Assembly: GCA_002839185.1 (NCBI GenBank)
Contig: PGXO01000010.1
Location: 1 to 64,000, forward strand
Reading direction: 5' to 3'
DNA length: 64,000 nucleotides
Origin: Synergistetes bacterium HGW-Synergistetes-1
GTDB lineage: Bacteria > Synergistota > Synergistia > Synergistales > Synergistaceae
This document shows positions 34,101-41,514 of the stretch, one piece after another; position 1 is the stretch's first letter, and every line of letters begins with the position of its first letter. The notes below the pieces were generated by a model. It was not told the DNA's origin and searched no databases. It worked only from the letters and a program-made list of their open reading frames with translations. The position numbers and the translations under genes are program-made.

Positions 34101-34475
34101 CTCTGGCTCAACACACCGGTAAGGCCGAGAGAGGCCTCCGGTACAAGCGGAATGAAATGCGTACACAACGGAATAATGAACTTCTCGGTCCTGGACGGAT
34201 GGTGGATCGAGGGCTGCCTTGAAGGTCATACGGGCTGGGCCATAGGACCAGAACCGGGTCCCGATGACATGAAAGGCTACAATGAAGCAGAGGACGCGGA
34301 TGATCTCTACAGGAAACTTCAGAATAAGATCCTGCCCCTCTATTACAACAACAGACCAAGGTGGATAAGGATGATGAAGCTGGCTATTTCGATAAACGCG
34401 AGTTACTTCAACACACACAGGGTAGTCAGGGAATATTGCGAGAAAGCTTACGGAACTGTTTTCAGGGGCCTTTAA
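31176..34475 (+). CDS. Fusion of GH57-like (DUF3536-type) domain and alpha-glucan phosphorylase
   Basis: A 1099-aa protein from a TTG start with a perfect GGAGGTGA 7 nt upstream. Residues about 1-480 form a GH57-like alpha-glucan hydrolase/branching-type domain (AVHGHFYQPPREDPW, PKGMWLPETAVD, VATDGETYGHHHKFGEMA). Residues about 522-1099 form a GT35 phosphorylase of the short alpha-glucan type (FSMEIGLTPEIPTYSGGLG, FHLNEGHAGF, VNGVHSTTW) with the PLP lysine in GTSGMK. It should release glucose-1-phosphate from glycogen. The linker contains an in-frame ATG at 32739 preceded by GGAGGAG, so a stand-alone phosphorylase may also be made. It is followed 3 bp later by glgA. Confidence 0.88.
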   Translation: MFNIAVHGHFYQPPREDPWLNAVLKDPTAAPAHDWNQRIANECYKPNCAAKILGSDGRIISVINNYSHLSFNFGPTLHRWIEKEDPALDLTLIESGKKAISQCYSHMIMPLASAEDKKTQTIWGIKDFEYRFKRKPKGMWLPETAVDISTLEVLSENGIAFTILAPRQCGAVNMDGKWKETPEGNGLDVTLPYLCRLPSGRAITIVFYHGELAHDIAFGGLLENGDRFRDALVGAVKIRAADRLLVVATDGETYGHHHKFGEMALARLFERFDQDSEISLPDIGTFLENHPAKYECRIRENSSWSCVHGIERWRSNCGCSTGGKPGWNQSWRAPLREAFDKLAGKIDEAFYETVSPYFDPWDLRNISIEHYRLAKADRKKEYEDGMEFLSKYLGGIGEKEGASMLAMLEAERMRMFMFTSCGWFFNDISGVETKQVISFAVRAAELAGNVIEKDFITDLLTDLRKARGNDKKYTNARILAERDIISKIPAGRNGKQTNGALRSTGSALISEAEGNQFGGENMTDMNYGGNLAQSILSTLERDPAFRNVAYFSMEIGLTPEIPTYSGGLGILAGDILKSGADLGVPMVGITLLYKKGYFAQKINEQGRQTERPVEWDPTELLTQLPNRVSVVMNGRSVSVGVWSYTIIGYSGHPIPILFLDTDLPENTPEDRALTDELYGGDNRYRLCQELILGIGGLRILRDLGYRNVKTFHLNEGHAGFITLELLREQGYPDLQKVRNQVVFTTHTPVEAGHDFFSYDLINAVIESTFIEKLKNTIGGSGLSMTDLALKFSRYVNGVSKKHAEVSRAMFNSDSIDWVTNGVHSTTWTCESFAALYDKYIRGWRSNTSRLMQAIQIPNEEIWEAHQTAKLKLLDMVYEETGQKLDPEILTIGFARRAATYKRADLVFTDIKRLLEIGDGRIQFIFSGKAHPHDEPGKDILQKIFNISKELGKTMPVVFIENYNIAPAKLITSGVDLWLNTPVRPREASGTSGMKCVHNGIMNFSVLDGWWIEGCLEGHTGWAIGPEPGPDDMKGYNEAEDADDLYRKLQNKILPLYYNNRPRWIRMMKLAISINASYFNTHRVVREYCEKAYGTVFRGL
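32726..32741 (+). promoter_or_regulatory. Internal ribosome-binding site and start within the fusion gene
   Basis: GGAGGAG (about 32727-32733), 5-6 nt spacing, then ATG at 32739, in frame (codon 522) exactly at the domain boundary. A strong Shine-Dalgarno inside a coding region at this position suggests a second product consisting of the phosphorylase domain alone. Confidence 0.55.
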
Positions 34476-34478
34476 AAA

Positions 34479-35960
34479 ATGATAGCCTATAAACATTTTA
34501 CGCTCAAGGTGCTCCACATTGCTCCCGAGTGTTCTCCGCTCGCAAAAAAAGGCGGGCTTGGGGATGTTGTCGGTACGCTTCCGAAAGCCCTAAAAAAACA
34601 GAGCATTGACGCAAGGGTCTTGATGCCGGCGTGGCCCGGCGTACTCGAGAAGGCCGAAGAGGTGGGAACTCTCAACAGAGTGCCGCTCGGAGAGATCAGC
34701 GTCGCACTGAACTGGCGTGCCTATACTGCCTCAGTCCTTGAGGCTGAGGTCAACGGACTTCATATATATCTGCTCGACCAGCCTGAACTCTTTTCCGACC
34801 CGTGCATTTACCCCGAAAAACTGGATGCTGAGACTGTGCTTCCATTTATGTTCCTTTCTTTTGCTCCTTTCGAGCTCCTGAGGCTGACCGGGTGGAAACC
34901 GCAGTTCCTGCATGCCCACGACTGGCCGACTGCCCCTGTATCCGCAGCTTTGAAATGGCACAGGTATTATTCATACTTCAACGGAGATTACGATACAGTC
35001 TTCACCATACACAACCTTGCATTCCAGGGAATAATCGACCATTCTGTCCTTGACGGCTGGGGATTCAGCCAGAAGGCATATTCCAACCTTGATATGGACA
35101 GCATGGAGTTCTTTGGTCAGCTGAACATGATGAAGGGCGCCATCACAACCTCCGAAGCATTCACAACAGTAAGCCCTAACTACTCCTGGGACATCCAGAC
35201 TCCCAACGGCGGCCTTGGCCTTGACGGTGTAATAGTCGCCCACAGGAACAAGCTGCGCGGAATAATCAACGGGATAGACTACGACATATGGAACCCTGAA
35301 ACAGACAGCCTTCTCCCTGCCAACTACAGTCTGAAGGACATGACGGGAAAGGAAGAGTGCCGAAAAGCCCTCTTAAAAGAATGCGGCTGGAAGGAAGACA
35401 ATAGGCCCATTTTCATATTTGTCGGAAGGCTGACGGAGCAAAAAGGGATAGACATAATGCTTGAAGCGGTCAAACCCTTTCTGGCAAAAAAGGCCAGATG
35501 CGTGATAGTCGGATCCGGCAACGATCTTTACACCAGAAGGATAAATGAGTTTCAAAAAGAAAACCCCGGCTCGGTGCACGCTATCCTCGAGTTCAACGAG
35601 AGCAAGGCGCATCTTACATACGCCGGAGGAGATATACTGCTGATGCCATCCCTATTCGAACCATGCGGCCTTTCTCAGCTGATAGCTTTTACCTACGGCA
35701 CGATCCCTGTTGCGAGGGCAACAGGAGGGCTTGCCGATACTATCATAGACGCTGACGGATCACCTGACGGAACCGGCTTTCTATTCAAGGAATTCACTTC
35801 AGAGGAACTAGAAAAAGCCATCGAAAGGGCTATCACAGCTAAAAAAGATAATGCAAGATGGGAGAATATAATCAAAAACGCGATGAATTCCGATTTTTCA
35901 TGGGATAATTCGGCAAAGGCCTACGCGGAACTCTACAGGGACATACTGACATCAGACTGA
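34479..35960 (+). CDS. glgA: Glycogen synthase (ADP-glucose, GT5)
   Basis: A 493-aa GT5 enzyme that extends glycogen from ADP-glucose. It has the N-terminal AKKGGLGDVVGTLPKAL (KxGGL nucleotide-sugar loop), LHAHDWPTAPV, FTIHNLAFQG, NGIDYDIWNP and the C-terminal FVGRLTEQKGIDIM and MPSLFEPCGLSQLIA. The length is normal. It starts 3 bp after the phosphorylase-fusion stop, so both belong to one operon, and glgC follows after a 235-bp gap. Confidence 0.93.
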   Translation: MIAYKHFTLKVLHIAPECSPLAKKGGLGDVVGTLPKALKKQSIDARVLMPAWPGVLEKAEEVGTLNRVPLGEISVALNWRAYTASVLEAEVNGLHIYLLDQPELFSDPCIYPEKLDAETVLPFMFLSFAPFELLRLTGWKPQFLHAHDWPTAPVSAALKWHRYYSYFNGDYDTVFTIHNLAFQGIIDHSVLDGWGFSQKAYSNLDMDSMEFFGQLNMMKGAITTSEAFTTVSPNYSWDIQTPNGGLGLDGVIVAHRNKLRGIINGIDYDIWNPETDSLLPANYSLKDMTGKEECRKALLKECGWKEDNRPIFIFVGRLTEQKGIDIMLEAVKPFLAKKARCVIVGSGNDLYTRRINEFQKENPGSVHAILEFNESKAHLTYAGGDILLMPSLFEPCGLSQLIAFTYGTIPVARATGGLADTIIDADGSPDGTGFLFKEFTSEELEKAIERAITAKKDNARWENIIKNAMNSDFSWDNSAKAYAELYRDILTSD

Positions 35961-36195
35961 TCTTTTACACAAATGCAACGTTGGTGAGACGAACTTTTTA
36001 TAAAACCGAAATATAATAAATGAATGATTGTAACCATTATAAAAAACCATATCGTTTGTTTTTTTATAGGCTATAATTGTTTTGTAGTATCAGTGCTTCA
36101 TATGTGATCCTTAACACTGCGTGATCTAAAAATGACTGACTTTTGTCCCCAAAATGGCAAGGCATCGTTAAAAAGATTTTTAAGGAGGGGTTAAG
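35961..36195 (+). promoter_or_regulatory. Upstream region of glgC
   Basis: AT-rich gap containing TATAAT near 36072-36077 (in GGCTATAATTG) as a likely -10 box, with no strong -35 match. The glgC ribosome-binding site AAGGAGGGG lies at 36181-36189. No gene or hairpin terminator for glgA is evident. Confidence 0.4.
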
Positions 36196-37500
36196 ATGAT
36201 CCATGGCAAGTACGGTCGTGTCCTGGGCATGGTACTGGCGGGGGGTAAGGGCGAACGACTGATGCCGCTTACAAAATACAGAGCTAAGCCTGCTGTCCCT
36301 TTCGCAGCAAAGTACAGGATCATAGATTTCGCGCTTTCCAACATGGTCAACAGCGGCCTTTTTTCAATTTATTGCATGATACAATTCAAAAGCCAGTCAC
36401 TCCATGAACATATAGGAAAGGGATGGCAGTTTGGAAGTGCCCTCCGCGGCCGTGACTTTTTCGTCAATGTCGTACCTGCACAAATGTGGGATGGAGAACG
36501 CTGGTACGAGGGAACGGCTGATGCCATATTCCAGAACCTTCATCTGGTTACCCTTTTCAATGCAGACAGGATATGCATTTTTGCGGCTGACCATGTCTAC
36601 AAGATGGACATCGAACAGATGCTCCAGTACCACATGGAAAACAAAGCGGATGTCACTGTTTCCGCATACGTTGTGCCATCTTCTGAAGCGAACCAGTTCG
36701 GGTGCATAGCAACAGATGAGACAGGACGGATAATCGACTTCGTAGAAAAACCGGACGTACCTCCTGAGATCCCGGGAAGGCCCGGCTTCAGTTTCGTTTC
36801 AATGGGAAACTACATTTTTGAACGGGAGACACTGGAAGAATCTGTACTTTCAGACAACGAGATCAAAGAGAGCTCACACGATTTCGGCAGGGATATAATC
36901 CCCTCCTTATACAAAAACCAGAAAGTAATGGCCTATGATTTCTCCACCAACGTGCTGCCCGGAGGAGACAGGCCTTACTGGAAAGACGTGGGAAGCATAA
37001 AAGCCTATTGGGAAGCTCAGATGGACCTTCTCAAGCACCCCTCTGAGCTGAGCCTTTTCAACCAGCAGTGGCCGATAAGGACAGTATCTTATTCCGATCC
37101 TCCGGGATTCACCTATCCCGCAGCAGACCACTCCTGTTCGGTCGACGGGTGCCTAAGGGCGGAAGCCAGCCGTGTTCTGGGAGCATATGTCAGGAAGAGC
37201 GTCCTTTCCAGGAATTGCGTGATCAAGCCCGGAGCTGTCGTTGAAGAATCAATAATCGGCCAGAACGTTGAGGTCGGAGAGAACTGCAGGCTCCGCAGGG
37301 TCATAGTTGATGCGCACAACATTATCCCGCCGGGAACCTCTATCGGCTTCGATCCTGTCGAGGACGCAAAGAATTATCATCTGGACCCAAGTTCGGGTGT
37401 GGTAGTTCTGGGCATGCCCAAAATACAGCTGAGAAAAAAACTCATAATACCCGGAAGCTATGAACAGCTCTTCCGTTCGCCCGATGAGACAGGTTTCTAG
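36196..37500 (+). CDS. glgC: Glucose-1-phosphate adenylyltransferase
   Basis: A 434-aa ADP-glucose pyrophosphorylase, the first committed step of glycogen synthesis. It has the N-terminal GMVLAGGKGERLMPLT nucleotide loop, AKPAVPFAAKYRIIDF, FAADHVYKMD, VEKPDVP and PYWKDVGSIKAYW, then a left-handed beta-helix C-terminus (RNCVIKPGAVVEESIIG). The ATG is 7 nt from AAGGAGGGG. The 3' end overlaps the glutaminase frame. With glgA and the phosphorylase fusion it gives synthesis and breakdown of glycogen in one locus. Confidence 0.94.
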   Translation: MIHGKYGRVLGMVLAGGKGERLMPLTKYRAKPAVPFAAKYRIIDFALSNMVNSGLFSIYCMIQFKSQSLHEHIGKGWQFGSALRGRDFFVNVVPAQMWDGERWYEGTADAIFQNLHLVTLFNADRICIFAADHVYKMDIEQMLQYHMENKADVTVSAYVVPSSEANQFGCIATDETGRIIDFVEKPDVPPEIPGRPGFSFVSMGNYIFERETLEESVLSDNEIKESSHDFGRDIIPSLYKNQKVMAYDFSTNVLPGGDRPYWKDVGSIKAYWEAQMDLLKHPSELSLFNQQWPIRTVSYSDPPGFTYPAADHSCSVDGCLRAEASRVLGAYVRKSVLSRNCVIKPGAVVEESIIGQNVEVGENCRLRRVIVDAHNIIPPGTSIGFDPVEDAKNYHLDPSSGVVVLGMPKIQLRKKLIIPGSYEQLFRSPDETGF

Positions 37501-38467
37501 TTCGGTCCTGGGCTCCTCCGACGAGAGGGGATCGGATCGCAGGATTATACAGAAAGCTCTAGAAAAGGCAGTAGACGAGGGAAAACGGGTTACAAAAACC
37601 GGCAGAGTAGCAACATACATTCCCGAACTGTCCAAAGCCGACCCCGAACACGTGGGGGTATGCATAAAGACAGTAACGGGAGAGACTTATTCTGCAGGGG
37701 ACTGGCATGAACCGTTCACGATGCAGAGCATATCTAAGACGATATCTCTGACACTGGCCCTGCAGACAGCCGGGTATGACAAGGTTTTCAGCAAAGTCGG
37801 ACTTGAACCGACCGGCGATTCTTTCAATTCAATAGTGAAACTTGAGACCAGAACGGCTCACCCGCTGAACCCCATGATAAACGCCGGCGCGATAGCTACA
37901 GCCAGCTGCATACCGGGAGAAGACCCCTTCGAACTTTATCTGGATCTTGCAAGAAAAGTCTGTCTCAACAAAAGTCTCTCTATAAACCTCGAAGTATACC
38001 TCTCAGAAAAACGCGCCGGGATGAGAAACCGCTCTATGGCATACTGGATGAAGAGCGAGAACATAATTGAAGGAGATCCCGAAGATGCGCTCGACCTCTA
38101 TTTCAGGATGTGCTCCGTCAACGTAACTGCCGAAGACCTCGCAAACTGGGGAATGGTACTCGCAAACGACGGTGTCGACCCTATAAGCGGAGAGAGACTC
38201 GCTGAAAGCTGGATAGTCAGGATCGTTAAAACATTCATGGTCACCTGCGGTATGTACGATGGTTCCGGTGAATTTGCGATCAAAGCAGGGATACCATCAA
38301 AAAGCGGAGTAGGGGGAGGCATCCTTTCCGTCGTAGAAGGCAGGATGGGGATTGGAGTTTTCAACCCCTCACTTGACTTTAAGGGAAACAGCGTAGGAGG
38401 CATGCACCTCTTAGAGCATCTTTCAAAAAGCCTGGGCCTGCACTACTTTGCCGGCAAGCAACTGTAA
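37484..38467 (+). CDS. glsA: Glutaminase A
   Basis: A 327-aa serine-dependent beta-lactamase-type glutaminase (glutamine to glutamate and ammonia). It has the catalytic S-x-x-K in TMQSISKTISL, then NPMINAGAIA, LDLYFRMCSVNVT and SGVGGGILSVVEG. The start is ambiguous: ATG at 37484 overlaps the glgC end by 17 bp, and an ATG at 37460 would overlap more. Overlap with glgC suggests co-transcription, an odd pairing of nitrogen and glycogen metabolism. Confidence 0.9.
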   Translation: MRQVSSSVLGSSDERGSDRRIIQKALEKAVDEGKRVTKTGRVATYIPELSKADPEHVGVCIKTVTGETYSAGDWHEPFTMQSISKTISLTLALQTAGYDKVFSKVGLEPTGDSFNSIVKLETRTAHPLNPMINAGAIATASCIPGEDPFELYLDLARKVCLNKSLSINLEVYLSEKRAGMRNRSMAYWMKSENIIEGDPEDALDLYFRMCSVNVTAEDLANWGMVLANDGVDPISGERLAESWIVRIVKTFMVTCGMYDGSGEFAIKAGIPSKSGVGGGILSVVEGRMGIGVFNPSLDFKGNSVGGMHLLEHLSKSLGLHYFAGKQL

Positions 38468-38730
38468 ATGCGGGCTAGCAATAGGCAAGACAGCGGGGAA
38501 GAGTCCCCCGCGGGAGTCTGTTGGGAATCAATGGGGTAAGGCAGAGAAGTGCGTCTCAATACTCGACGCACTTCTCTTTAGTATCTGAGACCGAATTCAC
38601 CGCAGCGTCAACGCTGCAATTCCCCGCAGAAGCCTCTCGCGACCGTCTTTCCAACTGATTCCCAACAGATTTGCAATCGATTTCCAACTGACTCCCGCGG
38701 AAGCTTCTCCGCCATATCTTAAGCATTTTA
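38468..38730. repeat. Repeat modules after glsA
   Basis: The only sizeable repeat block right of the tRNA-Leu. It has GGGAGTCTGTTGGGAATCA (38512-38530) and its inverted partner TGATTCCCAACAGA (38659-38672), plus CAGCGTCAACGCTG (38603-38616) between AATTC words. Similar text occurs at 9116-9145. Confidence 0.6.
38543..38580 (+). terminator. Rho-independent terminator after glsA
   Basis: AGAGAAGTGCGTC (38543-38555) pairs perfectly over 13 bp with GACGCACTTCTCT (38565-38577), followed by a short T-rich run. Confidence 0.65.
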
Positions 38731-38734
38731 TGTA

Positions 38735-38763
38735 TTGACAACATAGACAATAAATAGTAATCT
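38735..38763 (+). promoter_or_regulatory. Promoter of the Rrf2/isc operon
   Basis: TTGACA (38735-38740), 17 bp, TAATCT (38758-38763). The start codon follows about 30 bp later. If the Rrf2 protein autoregulates like IscR, its site would overlap this region. Confidence 0.55.
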
Positions 38764-38792
38764 TCACTAGCTTGGTAGGGATGGTGAGGATT

Positions 38793-39263
38793 ATGGCAAT
38801 TTCACAAAAGTGTCAATACGCTCTTAGAGCTATATACGAGCTCGCGCTACATCAGGATGAGGGTCCCTGCAAGATAGGGGCCATTGCCGAAGCGCAGTCT
38901 ATACCGGTACGTTTCCTTGAAAACATCCTCAACAGCCTCAAAGGCGCGGACATTGTCGATTCCGCGAGAGGCAAAGAGGGCGGATATTATCTTCTTAAGC
39001 CTGCCGACAAAATTACAGTCGGAGAGGTGATAAGGTTCGTCCAGGGGCCCCTCGGACCCGTTGAATGCACGAGCCGCGTGGATGATGACTGCGATTTTTA
39101 CAGCGACTGCGTCTTCAGACCACTTTGGGACAAGGCAAGGGCAGCACTTGAAAGCGTTTATGACGGAACAACGTTCCAGGATCTCGTCGATCAGTCAGCG
39201 AATATTTGCAGGATACCTCAGTGTAGCTGCAATAAAAAGAAGATAGAATCTAAATCTAATTAA
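38793..39263 (+). CDS. Rrf2/IscR-family Fe-S-sensing regulator
   Basis: A 156-aa regulator with an N-terminal winged helix (MAISQKCQYALRAIYELALH, IPVRFLENILNSLKGADIVD) and three spaced cysteines CTSRVDDDCDFYSDC (about residues 92-106), matching the Fe-S ligand set of IscR. The tail has extra Cys (CRIPQCSC). The start is not certain: ATG 38793 or ATG 38781, with GGTGAGG between them. It is the first gene of a regulator-desulfurase-scaffold operon, so it probably controls Fe-S assembly by autorepression. Confidence 0.88.
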   Translation: MAISQKCQYALRAIYELALHQDEGPCKIGAIAEAQSIPVRFLENILNSLKGADIVDSARGKEGGYYLLKPADKITVGEVIRFVQGPLGPVECTSRVDDDCDFYSDCVFRPLWDKARAALESVYDGTTFQDLVDQSANICRIPQCSCNKKKIESKSN

Positions 39264-39276
39264 GAGGTGACTTGTT

Positions 39277-40452
39277 ATGACACCGCGTAAAGTTTATCTG
39301 GACAACTCAGCAACAACTCAGGTAGATAAGAGAGTGCTCGAAGCAATGCTTCCCTATTTCTCGGAAGATTACGGAAACCCGAACAGTCTCCATGCCTGGG
39401 GAAGACAAGCACGGGCTGGAGTGGACAAAGCCCGCGCACAGGTGGCAGAGCTTATCGGAGCGCAGCCGAAGGACATAATCTTTACCGGAGGCGGGAGCGA
39501 AGCCGACAACCTGGCCATCAAGGGAGCGGCATGGGCCCTGAAGGATAAAGGAAAACACATAATCACCAGCTCGATCGAGCATCACGCTCTTCTGGACACA
39601 GTTAAATGGCTCGGGAAGAACGGATTTGACTACACTATCCTTCCCGTTGACGAGACGGGAATGGTAGATCCCAAGGAACTGGAAGCGGCTATCAGGCCCG
39701 ATACGATACTTGCCTCGATTATGTTCGCAAACAATGAGATAGGGACTATCGAACCCGTAGCCGAACTTGGCGAGGTCTGCCGCAAACATGGAGTGCTTTT
39801 CCATACAGACGGAGTACAGGCCACGGGGCACATAAAAATCGACGTCAAGGATCTTCCGATAGACATGATGACCATGGCTGCCCACAAGATGTACGGTCCC
39901 AAAGGAGTAGGCGCCCTCTATGTCAGAAAAGGCATCAAGCTTATCCCGGTGATACACGGAGGCGGCCAGGAGTTTGGAGTTCGTTCCGGGACGGAAAACA
40001 CACCGGGACTCGTAGGCTTCGGAATGGCGGCGGAACTAGCTGCAAACCGTCTGGCAAGCGGCGAGATCAACAACGAGATGCGTCTGCGTGACAAACTGAT
40101 CGACGGCCTAATGGAAAGGATACCGGAGATCACACTGACAGGGCACAGGACAAAGAGGCTGCCATACCACGCCAGCATCTGCGTCAAGTATGTCGAGGGC
40201 GAGGGTATGCTCCTCCTTATGGACGCAGCAGGTATAGGGGTATCAAGCGGATCGGCCTGCACCTCGGGAAGCCTGGAACCAAGCTATGTCCTGCTTTCAC
40301 TTGGACTTGACCACCCGACGGCGCACGGCTCTGTAAGGATGACGCTGAGCAAAGATACGAGCGATGAGGACATCGATTATGTTCTGGAGAAATTCCCGCC
40401 AATCGTAGAAAAGCTGCGTTCTATGTCGCCTTTCTACAAGAAAAACCAATAA
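39277..40452 (+). CDS. iscS: Cysteine desulfurase (IscS/NifS)
   Basis: A 391-aa class V PLP enzyme that takes sulfur from cysteine as a protein persulfide. It has the PLP lysine in TMAAHKMYGPKGVG, the active cysteine loop SSGSACTSGSLEPS, and the N-terminal VYLDNSATTQVD. It follows the Rrf2 gene by 13 bp and precedes the scaffold gene by 35 bp. NifS and IscS cannot be separated cleanly by sequence; the short scaffold favours ISC/NIF-type housekeeping assembly. Confidence 0.93.
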   Translation: MTPRKVYLDNSATTQVDKRVLEAMLPYFSEDYGNPNSLHAWGRQARAGVDKARAQVAELIGAQPKDIIFTGGGSEADNLAIKGAAWALKDKGKHIITSSIEHHALLDTVKWLGKNGFDYTILPVDETGMVDPKELEAAIRPDTILASIMFANNEIGTIEPVAELGEVCRKHGVLFHTDGVQATGHIKIDVKDLPIDMMTMAAHKMYGPKGVGALYVRKGIKLIPVIHGGGQEFGVRSGTENTPGLVGFGMAAELAANRLASGEINNEMRLRDKLIDGLMERIPEITLTGHRTKRLPYHASICVKYVEGEGMLLLMDAAGIGVSSGSACTSGSLEPSYVLLSLGLDHPTAHGSVRMTLSKDTSDEDIDYVLEKFPPIVEKLRSMSPFYKKNQ

Positions 40453-40487
40453 ATATTGAATATCCCTGACTAAGGAGATGTTAGATC

Positions 40488-40991
40488 ATGTACACCGAAA
40501 AAGTAGTAGATTACTTTATGAATCCCAGAAACGCAGGCAAGATGGATGACGCTAACGCGATAGGTGAAGTAGGAAATCCGAGATGCGGAGACGTGATGAA
40601 AATATATCTTAAGATCAACGACCAGGAGGTCATTGAAGATATAAAGTTCGAAACCTTCGGTTGCGCGGCAGCCATAGCGACAAGCTCGATGATAACCGAA
40701 ATGGTAAAGGGCAAGACGATCACAGAAGCGCTGAAGATAAACAACAAAGACGTAGCGGAGGCCCTCGGAGGTCTGCCCCCTGCCAAGTTGCACTGTTCAC
40801 TCCTTGCACAGGAGGGGATCGAAGCAGCCGTTGCAGATTACTTCATCCGTAAGACCGGCAAGGCTCCAGAGGGATTCAAAACCAACACGACCTGCACAGC
40901 CTGTGGAGGTTCATGCGGAGAAAGCGCCGGACATGACCACGAAGAGGAAGAAGAAACATTTGTGAGCGAGGACCATCGTGCTGCAGAATAA
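40488..40991 (+). CDS. iscU: Fe-S scaffold protein (IscU/NifU N-terminal type)
   Basis: A 167-aa scaffold. The three cluster cysteines are in NPRCGDVMKIY, ETFGCAAAIATSS and AKLHCSLLAQEG. Beyond the usual about 125 residues it carries a tail with CTACGGSC and a His/Glu-rich end, close to NifU-like variants with an extra cysteine motif. It forms an operon with the desulfurase; its 3' end overlaps the MOSC gene by 14 bp. Confidence 0.92.
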   Translation: MYTEKVVDYFMNPRNAGKMDDANAIGEVGNPRCGDVMKIYLKINDQEVIEDIKFETFGCAAAIATSSMITEMVKGKTITEALKINNKDVAEALGGLPPAKLHCSLLAQEGIEAAVADYFIRKTGKAPEGFKTNTTCTACGGSCGESAGHDHEEEEETFVSEDHRAAE

Positions 40992-41430
40992 AAATGAGCC
41001 AGGAAAGATAATAGCGGTCTGCACATCCCCTGAAAAAGGGATGATAAAGCATGACGTGAGAGAAGGTCTCCTTCTTGAGGAACTGGGAATAGAGGGAGAT
41101 GCACACGCCGGATTCATGCACCGCCAGGTGAGCCTGATCGCTGTCGAAGACATAAGGACCATGATGGAAAAGCTCCCGGACCTTGTACCCGGAAGCTTCG
41201 CAGAGAACCTGACGACTGAGGGATTCGACCTTTCTGCCCTAAAGATAGGCGACAGGCTCAAAGTCGGGGAAACGATCCTCGAGGTCTCGCAGATAGGCAA
41301 GGAATGCCATACGAAATGCGAGGTCTTCAGAAAGACCGGCGACTGCATAATGCCCAAAAAGGGAATTTTCACCCGTGTCATCAAGGGCGGAAAAGTAAAG
41401 ACAGGAGATACTGTCCGGTTCGATAATTAG
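40978..41430 (+). CDS. MOSC-domain protein
   Basis: A 150-aa protein with a MOSC fold (GIEGDAHAGFMHRQVSLIA, FAENLTTEGFDLSAL, IGKECHTKCEVFRKTGDC). MOSC proteins bind molybdenum cofactor or act as sulfur carriers at a conserved cysteine; ECHTKC supplies candidates. The GTG start overlaps the iscU stop region by 14 bp, so translation is probably coupled. Placement in the ISC operon suggests a sulfur-transfer link to molybdopterin (inference). A terminator follows. Confidence 0.82.
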   Translation: MLQNKNEPGKIIAVCTSPEKGMIKHDVREGLLLEELGIEGDAHAGFMHRQVSLIAVEDIRTMMEKLPDLVPGSFAENLTTEGFDLSALKIGDRLKVGETILEVSQIGKECHTKCEVFRKTGDCIMPKKGIFTRVIKGGKVKTGDTVRFDN

Positions 41431-41449
41431 ATCATTCGGCCTGACCTCA

Positions 41450-41487
41450 GGCAGCCGGGCGCTATATGCGCCTGCTGCCTTTTTTTA
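41450..41487 (+). terminator. Rho-independent terminator of the isc operon
   Basis: GGCAG...GGGCGC TATAT GCGCC...CTGCC followed by TTTTTTT. Confidence 0.9.
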
Positions 41488-41514
41488 TAAGGAAGGCGTC
41501 ACGGAGGAGATAAA

